NCBI GenBank assembly: GCA_027485365.1
Contig: JAIXRD010000082.1
Span: forward strand, 1 to 7,992
Reading direction: 5' to 3'
From: Cryomorphaceae bacterium
GTDB lineage: Bacteria > Bacteroidota > Bacteroidia > Flavobacteriales_D > Crocinitomicaceae
DNA: 7,992 nt
Positions 1 through 6,179 of this stretch are shown one piece after another. How positions within the stretch are numbered: position 1 is the stretch's first letter; every line of letters starts with the position of its first letter. The notes under the pieces are model-generated. The model did not search any database, was not told the DNA's origin, and saw nothing but the letters and a program-made list of their open reading frames with translations. The translations under genes and the position numbers were made by a program.

Positions 1-1
1 G

Positions 2-1054
2 AATCTGGTGGTTGGTGGATCGCGCAAGCTTTCAGAGTTAACGGTTTCCTATGACGGCCTGAGCAAACGCCATGGCATTAAGATCATCAAGGATAGCGTG
101 GTTAATATTGATGCCGCCAAGCAAACCGTACAATTGGCCTCCGGTAAATCCATGCGCTTTGATAAGGTGGTTCTGTCACCTGGTATTGGCCTGATGATGG
201 ACAGCATTCAAGGTTTAGCGCAGGCCAATCAAGCTGGCGTAACTTTACAAGCCTGGAAAGCCGGTCCTGAGACCGTGGCTTTGCACAATCAAATCGCGGC
301 GATGCGCCAAGGTGGCGTATTTGCAATTACCATTCCTGAGGCGCCCTATCGCTGCCCTCCTGGACCGTACGAGCGCGCTTGCCAGGTGGCTTCCTACCTG
401 AAGGCCAATAACCCCACAGGCAAAGTCTTGATTTTGGATGCCAATCAAGATGTAATCTCCAAAGGCGGTCTCTTTAAAAAGGTTTGGGCTGAACAGTACC
501 CTGGCATGATCGAATATCGTCCTAAGCACAATGCCGTCGCAGTCGATGCGAAGACTAAAACCATCAAGTTCGATGTGCAAGACGACGTGAAAGCCGATGT
601 ATTAAATATCCTGCCTGCGATGCGTGCCGGAGATATTGCTGTTAAATCTGGGATTGCCAACTCCAACGGGCGCTGGGCTAATGTGAACTACATTAACTTT
701 GAGTCAACAGCAGCGAAGAATGTGCACGTGATTGGTGATGCAATTCAAATTGCGCCGCTCATGCCCAAGTCTGGTCACATGGCTAACTCCCATGCCAAGG
801 TAACAGCGGCAGCTATTGTTGCTGAGCTGAGCGGCTGGGAAGTCAATCCAGCACCGATGCTGACCAACACCTGCTACAGCTTTGTGAATGCCCGCGAAGT
901 AGTACACGTTGCCAGTGTGCACCAGTACGTCGCTGCTGAAAAAACCTTTAAAACCGTTGCAGGTTCGGGCGGCCTATCACCAGGGCCAACTACCCTTGAA
1001 GGTGTGTATGCCTGGGGTTGGGCTCGCAATATTTGGGCCGATAGCTTAGCGTAG
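2..1054 (+). CDS. soxF: Sulfide dehydrogenase flavoprotein (FccB/SoxF family), 5'-truncated by window edge
   Basis: This is the FAD-binding subunit of flavocytochrome c sulfide dehydrogenase, a periplasmic enzyme that oxidises sulfide and passes electrons to a c-type cytochrome partner. The frame is already open at base 2 and enters with NLVVGG, which in the family follows the N-terminal FAD dinucleotide-binding fold. The signal peptide and the GxGxxG motif therefore lie left of the window, and the GTG at base 8 is not the real start. Visible landmarks are the SYDGL region, a cysteine in YRCPPGPYERA (codon at 353-355), the FAD-contacting HVIGDA motif (about 724-741), MPKSGHMANSHAKV, and a second cysteine in NTCYS (872-874). 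The two cysteines are 173 residues apart, close to the spacing of the redox-active disulfide pair in Allochromatium FccB, and the C-terminal FCSD domain is complete. It is probably the last gene of a sox-type operon, since a strong terminator follows 30 bases after the stop. Family assignment is firm; the choice between the names soxF and fccB needs the upstream genes. Confidence 0.92.
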   Translation, partial: NLVVGGSRKLSELTVSYDGLSKRHGIKIIKDSVVNIDAAKQTVQLASGKSMRFDKVVLSPGIGLMMDSIQGLAQANQAGVTLQAWKAGPETVALHNQIAAMRQGGVFAITIPEAPYRCPPGPYERACQVASYLKANNPTGKVLILDANQDVISKGGLFKKVWAEQYPGMIEYRPKHNAVAVDAKTKTIKFDVQDDVKADVLNILPAMRAGDIAVKSGIANSNGRWANVNYINFESTAAKNVHVIGDAIQIAPLMPKSGHMANSHAKVTAAAIVAELSGWEVNPAPMLTNTCYSFVNAREVVHVASVHQYVAAEKTFKTVAGSGGLSPGPTTLEGVYAWGWARNIWADSLA

Positions 1055-1084
1055 TAGCATTTTAAACGGCACTACGCCGGACGT

Positions 1085-1117
1085 AAAAAAGGAGCTTATT
1101 CGTAAGCTCCTTTTTTT
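1085..1117. terminator. Bidirectional rho-independent terminator between convergent genes
   Basis: A perfect 8-bp stem GGAGCTTA/TAAGCTCC (1091-1098 and 1103-1110) encloses the tetraloop TTCG. Six A's precede it (1085-1090) and seven T's follow it (1111-1117). Read on the plus strand it ends the flavoprotein transcript, and read on the minus strand it has an equally good U-tract and ends the DUF3422 transcript. It lies in the 80-base gap between the two stop codons, the usual place for a shared terminator. Confidence 0.93.
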
Positions 1118-1134
1118 ATTCCGCATTCAATGCC

Positions 1135-2490
1135 CTAAGATGAAATGGCATTACGCGCATTACGCGCCCGGCGGCGTTTACTAATAACAAAGAATGCTGC
1201 AGCCACAATCGGTGCAGCAATGGCCGCGGTAATCTCAGGATAAATCGGCAGGCCCGCTTCTTTGCCGCCTTTAGCCACATAGAACAGAAGACCAACCAAG
1301 TAATAGGTCAAAACCAGTACCGATAAGCTATCGACTGTCTCTTGCATACGTAATTGCAGTTTTGCCCGCTTATCCATGCTGGCTAACAAAGCCTGTGTTT
1401 GCTCTTCATTCACAAACTCAATTCGTGTGCGTAGGGTTTGGGTTGTTCTGGACACGCGATCCGATAATTCTTTTAAACGGCGTTGGGTCCATAAGCAGGT
1501 ACCCATAGCAGGCTGAAAGCGCCGATCCATGAACTCAACCAAAGTCTGGATACCTGGAATTGCTTCTTCATGAAGCTCGGCTAGATTTTTATTAACGAGC
1601 TGACTGTAGGCTTCTGCAGCGGTAAAGCGCAGACCAAACTCGGAAATCCATTGTTCCGTCTTCGATGCGAGCTGAGAGAGTTCCGCTAAAAATTCACCGT
1701 TCTTTTTGAGCTGAATACCCGTGTCCGTTTGCAACAGGGCAATTTCTTTCGACATCTGCGCCAAATCCGACTCGGCGTTACGTAGGGGCAAGGACAGTCC
1801 CTTGGCTACTGGGAAGGCGAGCATCGCTGCCATGCGGTAGGTTTCGACTTCTGTAATACGGCGCGCTACCCGGCCCGCTTGACGCGAGCCTAAGGTATTG
1901 TGCGGCACGTAATACGAAATAAATCCATCTTCATTTAAGTTGAGGTCAGTCCAAAGCTGCGCCTGCCGATTCGCCATAATGTAGCTGCCCAGCAGCGTAT
2001 TGCCATTAAAAATAGCAGAGACTTCTTCTGCATCATTAAATAGGCTGCGGTCCTCAAACGCAATATCAATTGCTGCAATCCGCTGGCCGCCCGCCGCCTC
2101 AATTGATGGGCAAGCCATTTTGTTTAATACCGCATTGAGGCGATCCAAAATGGCGTGGCGTGTTTGGATGAGGGGCTTATCTACTGGAGTACTTTGCTGA
2201 ACAATCGCAGCAATGGTCGCAAACTCGCCATGCAGCTCCCACTTAATGATGATGCGCTCAGGAGCAGCAGATAATTCGATCGATCGAAAGAAGTGATCTT
2301 GGCTCGCATTGCCTTTGCTTTGAAAGGCTTTAGAGAGGCATTCAATCCAATTGATTTGCAACTGACGTGACTCGGCATCCAGTAAGAATGCCTGCGACAA
2401 AATACGTTCTTTCGGCCACTGCGCAACAGGCGGCCTAGAATGCACTTCTTCGTGCAGTACCTGCCGTAAGGGGTGATCATAGGGTTTCAT
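1135..2490 (-). CDS. DUF3422 family protein, C-terminally membrane-anchored
   Basis: This is a 451-residue protein of the uncharacterised DUF3422 family, common in proteobacteria; no biochemical function is known to me. The N-terminal signature DHPLRQVLHEEVHSRPP (residues about 5-21) is diagnostic. A central segment, RRITEVETYRMAAMLAFP, follows at about 210-227. The region from about 240 to 385 is rich in charged helical sequence and probably forms coiled coils. Two hydrophobic helices close the protein (about 388-406 and 422-437), followed by a basic tail KRRRARNARNA, which suggests a large N-terminal cytoplasmic domain with a C-terminal membrane hairpin. The start chosen is the ATG at 2490, which puts the conserved motif a few residues from the N-terminus as is usual. 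An in-frame TTG at 2529 would add 13 residues with no family resemblance. Neither start has a convincing ribosome binding site. The gene stands alone, divergent from the aldolase gene and convergent with the flavoprotein gene. Confidence 0.88.
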   Translation of the reverse strand: MKPYDHPLRQVLHEEVHSRPPVAQWPKERILSQAFLLDAESRQLQINWIECLSKAFQSKGNASQDHFFRSIELSAAPERIIIKWELHGEFATIAAIVQQSTPVDKPLIQTRHAILDRLNAVLNKMACPSIEAAGGQRIAAIDIAFEDRSLFNDAEEVSAIFNGNTLLGSYIMANRQAQLWTDLNLNEDGFISYYVPHNTLGSRQAGRVARRITEVETYRMAAMLAFPVAKGLSLPLRNAESDLAQMSKEIALLQTDTGIQLKKNGEFLAELSQLASKTEQWISEFGLRFTAAEAYSQLVNKNLAELHEEAIPGIQTLVEFMDRRFQPAMGTCLWTQRRLKELSDRVSRTTQTLRTRIEFVNEEQTQALLASMDKRAKLQLRMQETVDSLSVLVLTYYLVGLLFYVAKGGKEAGLPIYPEITAAIAAPIVAAAFFVISKRRRARNARNAISS

Positions 2491-2529
2491 GTTGCGCACA
2501 TCCCGTTCATGTTCATATTGAATTCTCAA

Positions 2530-2535
2530 ATGATA
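2530..2535 (-). promoter_or_regulatory. Possible -10 element for the DUF3422 gene
   Basis: On the minus strand the bases read TATCAT, one mismatch from the sigma-70 -10 consensus, about 40 bases upstream of the chosen ATG. No good -35 hexamer is present at 16-18 bases spacing. If real, transcription would begin near 2523, just inside the alternative TTG codon at 2527-2529, which would favour the ATG start at 2490. This is a weak call based on one hexamer. Confidence 0.22.
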
Positions 2536-2543
2536 CCGCTAAA

Positions 2544-2556
2544 TTTTGGCCCAAAA
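2544..2556. promoter_or_regulatory. Interrupted palindrome in the divergent intergenic region, operator-like
   Basis: TTTTGG-C-CCAAAA is a perfect 6-bp inverted repeat around one central base. It sits in the 139-base region between the divergent DUF3422 and aldolase genes, just upstream of the possible -10 of the DUF3422 gene. Such a site could bind a dimeric regulator, but a 6-bp half-site rich in A and T can arise by chance and no cognate regulator is next to it. Confidence 0.2.
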
Positions 2557-2629
2557 GCAGCTTCGGGCGGCAAAATAAGGCAGCCCTATAGAATAGAACT
2601 TCATTTGCCCCTCAAGACCCAAAAGCCAT

Positions 2630-3370
2630 ATGTCACTTGATCAAGCCTTTAACTCTGAGCAGATAGTCCGCACTCATTTAGCTGCATGCTATCGCCTGTG
2701 CGCACTTAATCAGTGGGATGATCTGATTTATACGCATATTTCGGCAACCATTCCAGGGGAGCCCGATCACTATCTGATTAATCCATTTGGGATGCAGTTT
2801 GACGAGATTACGGCCTCCAGTTTGCTCAAAGTCAATGTGCAAGGGGAATTACTTCCTGGTCAATCTGGCATGGTGAACCCGACCGGCTTTGCTATTCATG
2901 GCGCTATCCACCGGGCTCGGCCTGATGCACATTGCGTTATGCACTTGCATAATACTGCCGGCATCGCCGTCTCCGCTCAGCGCGATGGGCTTTTGCCTTT
3001 ATCGCAGCACGCCATGCGTTTTATGGGGCACCTCGGCTATCATGATTATGAAGGACTGGCGCTGACGAAATCCGAAGGAGCGCGTTTAGTTTCCAACCTC
3101 GGAAGTCATCCTGCCATGCTATTACGCAACCATGGCACGCTCACGGTAGGCCGTACGATTGCGGAAGCGTATGTGGTGATGGCAACCCTCATTAAGGCGT
3201 GTGAAATTCAGGTGGCGGCATTAAGTAGCCCCAATCTAATCACGCCCGAGCCCGCAATTATTACAAAGGCAGCAGCCGATCTTCACGATGCTGGCGCAGA
3301 AGAAGGTATCTTAGAATGGTCGGCATTGCTGCGAAAATTAGATCGCATCAACCCCAATTACAAAACCTAA
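2630..3370 (+). CDS. Class II aldolase/adducin family protein
   Basis: This 246-residue single-domain protein covers the whole class II aldolase/adducin fold (family about 200-260 residues), presumably a cytoplasmic metal enzyme. The metal-site histidines are visible: HLH at residues 105-107 and H168 in LRNHGTLTVG. Other adducin-branch hallmarks are INPFG (50-54), NPTGFAIHGAIHRARPDAH (83-101), GLLPLSQHAM (120-129) and YHDYEG (137-142). In L-fuculose-1-phosphate aldolase a catalytic Glu lies in a segment that aligns here with PTGFAIH, and there is no Glu at that place. Classical aldol cleavage of a sugar phosphate is therefore doubtful, and the substrate cannot be named. The ATG at 2630 starts the family homology properly but has no clear Shine-Dalgarno sequence. 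A tautomerase gene follows 18 bases after the stop, so the two are probably one operon. Confidence 0.9.
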   Translation: MSLDQAFNSEQIVRTHLAACYRLCALNQWDDLIYTHISATIPGEPDHYLINPFGMQFDEITASSLLKVNVQGELLPGQSGMVNPTGFAIHGAIHRARPDAHCVMHLHNTAGIAVSAQRDGLLPLSQHAMRFMGHLGYHDYEGLALTKSEGARLVSNLGSHPAMLLRNHGTLTVGRTIAEAYVVMATLIKACEIQVAALSSPNLITPEPAIITKAAADLHDAGAEEGILEWSALLRKLDRINPNYKT

Positions 3371-3378
3371 CTTAAGAC

Positions 3379-3382
3379 GGAG
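3379..3382 (+). promoter_or_regulatory. Ribosome binding site of the tautomerase gene
   Basis: GGAG lies six bases before the ATG at 3389, in the 18-base gap after the aldolase stop codon. It settles the start against an out-of-frame ATG at 3384, and it places the invariant proline directly after the initiator methionine. Confidence 0.75.
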
Positions 3383-3388
3383 AATGCA

Positions 3389-3577
3389 ATGCCTACATTC
3401 AATATTCAAATGTTTGCCGGCCGTACCGTAGAACAAAAACGCCAACTCGTTGCGGAAGTCACTCGTGTTACCTGTGAAACCCTGGGCTGTTCAGCGAGCT
3501 CCGTTGACATCATCATCACTGACGTAATAAAAGAGAACTGGGCTACTGATGGCACGCTCTGGTCCGATAAAACATAA
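3389..3577 (+). CDS. 4-oxalocrotonate tautomerase family protein
   Basis: This is a 62-codon member of the 4-OT (tautomerase) superfamily, whose small subunits assemble into hexamers and use an N-terminal proline as catalytic base on enol/keto acids. Pro follows the initiator Met and becomes residue 1 after Met removal. FAGRTVEQKRQLV matches the family core and supplies Arg11. SSVDIIITDV is the second strand. Compared by eye with Pseudomonas putida 4-OT (62 residues, gap-free alignment), the position of catalytic Arg39 is Asp and the position of Phe50 is Trp (KENWATDG). This looks like a separate subfamily, so true 4-oxalocrotonate isomerisation should not be assumed. It is the second gene of a two-gene operon with the class II aldolase. 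Its stop codon lies only four bases from the end of the convergent TAXI gene. Confidence 0.88.
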   Translation: MPTFNIQMFAGRTVEQKRQLVAEVTRVTCETLGCSASSVDIIITDVIKENWATDGTLWSDKT

Positions 3578-3581
3578 CGCA

Positions 3582-5012
3582 TCAGAGCGCTTGATCAACT
3601 GCCGATGATAAACGCTCTTGAGGTTCAAACTGATAGGGTCGCTCACCCCTTGATAAGCAGTTACGTACGTAATCAATACTGGCTCTTAGGGCGTAGTAGT
3701 CACTAGCCATTTTTTTTGGCACCTTAAAAGTTAGTGCCTCTGCTTCTAATTGATTAACCTTATTAATGTATGCATCGCATTGGCCGGCATCAAACCCAGT
3801 CGCTAGCTCTTGCTCAAAAGCCCACAGGGCTCCATATATTTTATTAATCCGCATCTGCACGCGCTTGTATCGGTAATTGGGTAACGCAGACAGGATTGGA
3901 TAGGCAAATGCTAAAAATGGAACAATCAAGATGAACATGCGATGCACAAATTCAGCCAGCCAAAATGGCAGGTAATTCATGATGGGTGGTACGCCGCTCT
4001 TTTGAAAACGCGAGGCCACTTCACTCTCTGGAAATGCGGAATGATTAAACAAAGGAAACTCCCCGCGTTTAGCAAAGAAAGTTTGCTTACCATTGATTGC
4101 TTCAGCTGCCTCTAAAAATAGGTACTGCAGGGCAGGATGCATTCGGTCATCGACCAATAGCTGCGTAGTGGTGGTTAACAACTGGATGGGCTCTGGCGGA
4201 AAATCACGTACCAAGCTGAATCCGGCCATTGGTACCGTCAGAATTTCGAGGTAAGGCAGTATGCGGGTATAGGCTTCGGCACGGCCAAAGCCAATTAAAT
4301 TCAACCCAGGTTCACTAAGTAATTTTTGAACATTGGGGGACTCGAGTTGATCAACCAAAAAAATCACATCAATCTCACCGCGTAATAACGCATTGACTCC
4401 ATCGGTCGATGGTAGCGTCAGAAATTGAGGGATATATTGCTCCAAACCAGCCGCTTTCAAAATATGAAGTGCCTGACTATGGGTTCCGCTCCCCACCTCC
4501 CCGATCGAGGTTTTCATGCTCAAGAGTTTTTTTAAACGTTCGCCCTGAAAATGAAACTTGGAAATCTCCAGATCCGACCCTCGGTAGAAGAACCAAATCG
4601 GCTCATAGGCAACGCTGCCCAGCGATAAAATACCGGCTATACCAGTTGGGTTATAAATGCCTGCTTGGACAAACGCCGCCTGAACCGGATCTTTTCGATC
4701 GCTCAGCCGCGCGATGTTTTCTTGGGCGCCGCGAGATGAAACCAGCTCTATAGTGATGCCTTTTTTGGCAAAATAGTCGACGTATTTTTTAGCCAACATC
4801 TGATAGGAACCGCCATCCGAGCCAGTTGCCATTAAGATCCGTTTTGGCGGAGGAGGATCTGCCAACCACCATACCAGCATTAATCCAGCGAATAGCAACA
4901 ATAGCAAAGGCCAAGTTTCACGCAAAAACTGAATGAAACTGACTCGCCGCTCTTGTATAGCCTCAAGTACCCCCAGTGCGGTATCTTTTACATCTTCTTT
5001 TACGCTACTCAT
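3582..5012 (-). CDS. TAXI-family TRAP-type solute-binding protein, membrane-anchored
   Basis: This 476-residue protein belongs to the TAXI branch of TRAP-transporter binding proteins. ILMATGSDGGSYQMLAKKY (residues 59-77) is the family's N-terminal binding-lobe motif, and SRGAQENIARL (93-103) and GEVGSGTHSQALHIL (171-185) also fit. Unlike ordinary secreted TAXI proteins (about 320 residues) it has an uncleaved-looking N-terminal helix (about 35-51, preceded by basic residues) and a second helix (about 356-376, followed by RYKRVQMR). By the positive-inside rule the binding domain (about 52-355) is periplasmic and both ends are cytoplasmic, including a 100-residue helical tail. No TRAP membrane subunits (DctQ/DctM type) are in the window. 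The ATG at 5012 is used; there is no strong ribosome binding site. The gene appears to be a separate transcript with its own promoter, downstream of the terminator that closes the regulator operon. Whether it transports or senses a ligand is not decidable here. Confidence 0.87.
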   Translation of the reverse strand: MSSVKEDVKDTALGVLEAIQERRVSFIQFLRETWPLLLLLFAGLMLVWWLADPPPPKRILMATGSDGGSYQMLAKKYVDYFAKKGITIELVSSRGAQENIARLSDRKDPVQAAFVQAGIYNPTGIAGILSLGSVAYEPIWFFYRGSDLEISKFHFQGERLKKLLSMKTSIGEVGSGTHSQALHILKAAGLEQYIPQFLTLPSTDGVNALLRGEIDVIFLVDQLESPNVQKLLSEPGLNLIGFGRAEAYTRILPYLEILTVPMAGFSLVRDFPPEPIQLLTTTTQLLVDDRMHPALQYLFLEAAEAINGKQTFFAKRGEFPLFNHSAFPESEVASRFQKSGVPPIMNYLPFWLAEFVHRMFILIVPFLAFAYPILSALPNYRYKRVQMRINKIYGALWAFEQELATGFDAGQCDAYINKVNQLEAEALTFKVPKKMASDYYALRASIDYVRNCLSRGERPYQFEPQERLSSAVDQAL

Positions 5013-5033
5013 TAAAAGCCAATGTGATCATGA

Positions 5034-5062
5034 TTTATATACCAATCATATTCTTTTTGGAA
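5034..5062 (-). promoter_or_regulatory. Candidate sigma-70 promoter of the TAXI gene
   Basis: Read on the minus strand, TTCCAA (5057-5062) and TATAAA (5034-5039) are separated by 17 bases. The -10 matches consensus at five of six positions and the -35 at three of six. It lies between the terminator of the upstream operon and the TAXI start codon, which is where an independent promoter is needed. An 8-bp palindrome, ATCATGAT (5027-5034), overlaps the end of the -10 and the expected transcription start and could be an operator, though it is short enough to be chance. Confidence 0.35.
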
Positions 5063-5114
5063 CGCCCTCTTCATCTTTTTAAGCAGTCCAAGCGAATCGG
5101 GTGATTGCCCCATG

Positions 5115-5139
5115 AAAAAGGGATGCATTAGCACCCCTT
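5115..5139 (-). terminator. Rho-independent terminator of the gntR-ldh-bug operon
   Basis: On the minus strand a 9-bp stem (arms 5131-5139 and 5118-5126) with loop TAAT is followed by five T's. One stem position is a G-U wobble in minus-strand RNA but an A-C mismatch on the plus strand, so the hairpin is better in the minus direction. It lies 24 bases past the stop of the Bug gene and ahead of the TAXI gene, so it should end the operon and separate the two transcripts. Confidence 0.85.
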
Positions 5140-5163
5140 CTTATCCATACTGCGTCTGGCGTT

Positions 5164-6144
5164 TTAATCCAATTTAATCTTCGTCTTTTCAATTACCCTT
5201 TTCCAGCGATCAATGTCTGCAAAATACAGTTCACTAAATTGAGCTTGATTCAGGGGAGCGATTTGTACGCCCGCCTTCACAAAACGCTCCTTAAGTTCAG
5301 GCGACTCCATTATTTTTAAAGTGGAGGCACTCAATTGATTAATAATCGCCCGTGGGGTACCAGCTGGAGCAAAAATTCCCTGCCAGAGGGTATGCTCATA
5401 ACCAACTACGCCTGATTCAACAATGGTTGGTAGTTCAGGCGCCCCAGGAAAGCGCTGCTTACTGGTAACTGCCAATGCCCTCACTCGATCGCCTTTGTAC
5501 AGGGGTAAGCCAACCGGCATGCCCGCAAAGTAGAAATCAATTTGCCCACCAACCACGTCGGTTGCTGCTGGCGAACCTCCTTTATATGGAACATGGATTG
5601 CTTGTAGTCCTGTCAGTGATAAAAATAGCTCTCCCGCCATGTGGTCGGAATTACCAATTCCGGATGAGGCAAAACTTAATTGCCCGGGCTTTGCCTTCAG
5701 CATCGCAATTAAATCTGCTACTGACTTTGCTGGTGAATTGGTGTTAACAATCAATATGTGCGGCGTAGCGGCCACTCCTACAACTGGTATGCGGTCTTTA
5801 CTGCCATTAAAGGGTAGTTTTGGATTTGTAGCCACATTAATAGCAAGCCCATTTTGAGCAAATAAAATGGTGTAACCATCGGGATTGCTCTTGGCAACTG
5901 CATCCGCAGCAATACTGCCAGCTGCGCCGCCTCTGTTCTCAACAATAATGGGCTGCTTGAGCGCAATACTGAGGTCATTTGCGATCATTCGGCCCACGAT
6001 ATCCGTTGAACTACCTGGGGCATAGCCAATCATCATTTTGATTGGCTTATCTGGGTAGATTGAGGCCACTGCACTGGTTGCAGCCCCACTCACCACCATT
6101 GCCGCAGCAATTAGCTTACAAATTAACCGCGTTCTTAAGGTCAT
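5164..6144 (-). CDS. Bug-family tripartite tricarboxylate transporter substrate-binding protein
   Basis: This is a 326-residue periplasmic binding protein of the Bug (TctC-like) family, which in betaproteobacteria usually binds small carboxylates or amides for TTT-type transporters or for sensing. It begins with a Sec signal peptide: basic TLRTRLICK, a hydrophobic stretch, then AVA|S with likely cleavage after residue 27. The family pattern follows: YPDKPIKMMIGYAPG, STDIVGRMIA, ENRGGAAGSIAADAVAKS and PDGYTILFAQ, then SSGIGNSDHMAGELF and VPYKGGSPAATDVVGGQID. Family length is about 320-330, so it is complete. The ATG at 6144 is preferred over an in-frame ATG at 6207. The former has GGAG six bases upstream (6151-6154) and starts a clean signal peptide, while the latter would add 21 polar residues and overlap the dehydrogenase gene. 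It is the last gene of the operon, 35 bases after the dehydrogenase. No TctA/TctB permease genes are nearby, as is common for Bug genes. The ligand is unknown, possibly the dehydrogenase substrate. Confidence 0.93.
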   Translation of the reverse strand: MTLRTRLICKLIAAAMVVSGAATSAVASIYPDKPIKMMIGYAPGSSTDIVGRMIANDLSIALKQPIIVENRGGAAGSIAADAVAKSNPDGYTILFAQNGLAINVATNPKLPFNGSKDRIPVVGVAATPHILIVNTNSPAKSVADLIAMLKAKPGQLSFASSGIGNSDHMAGELFLSLTGLQAIHVPYKGGSPAATDVVGGQIDFYFAGMPVGLPLYKGDRVRALAVTSKQRFPGAPELPTIVESGVVGYEHTLWQGIFAPAGTPRAIINQLSASTLKIMESPELKERFVKAGVQIAPLNQAQFSELYFADIDRWKRVIEKTKIKLD

Positions 6145-6179
6145 CTTTATCTCCGTATTGTAGTAATAACGCTCTTGGT

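Noticed and set aside
8..10. GTG at base 8 as start of the sulfide dehydrogenase gene
   Set aside because: Codons upstream in the same frame (NL) still match the family, and the FAD-binding N-terminus and signal peptide would be missing. The gene is cut by the window edge.
2491..2529. TTG at 2529 as start of the DUF3422 gene
   Set aside because: It adds 13 residues without family resemblance and has no ribosome binding site. The ATG at 2490 puts the conserved DHPLR motif near the N-terminus.
2587..2594. TATAGAAT as a plus-strand -10 for the aldolase operon
   Set aside because: The hexamer is plausible but nothing like a -35 is found 16-19 bases upstream, so I do not list it as a promoter.
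3554..3616. Inverted repeats of CGCTCT/AGAGCG around the tautomerase-TAXI junction
   Set aside because: The arms are only six bases with long loops and no T-run follows, so they do not make a credible terminator.
4409..4753. Plus-strand open frame of 114 codons inside the TAXI gene
   Set aside because: It lies wholly antisense to a well-supported gene, has no recognisable domain and has no ribosome binding site that I can see. It is a shadow frame.
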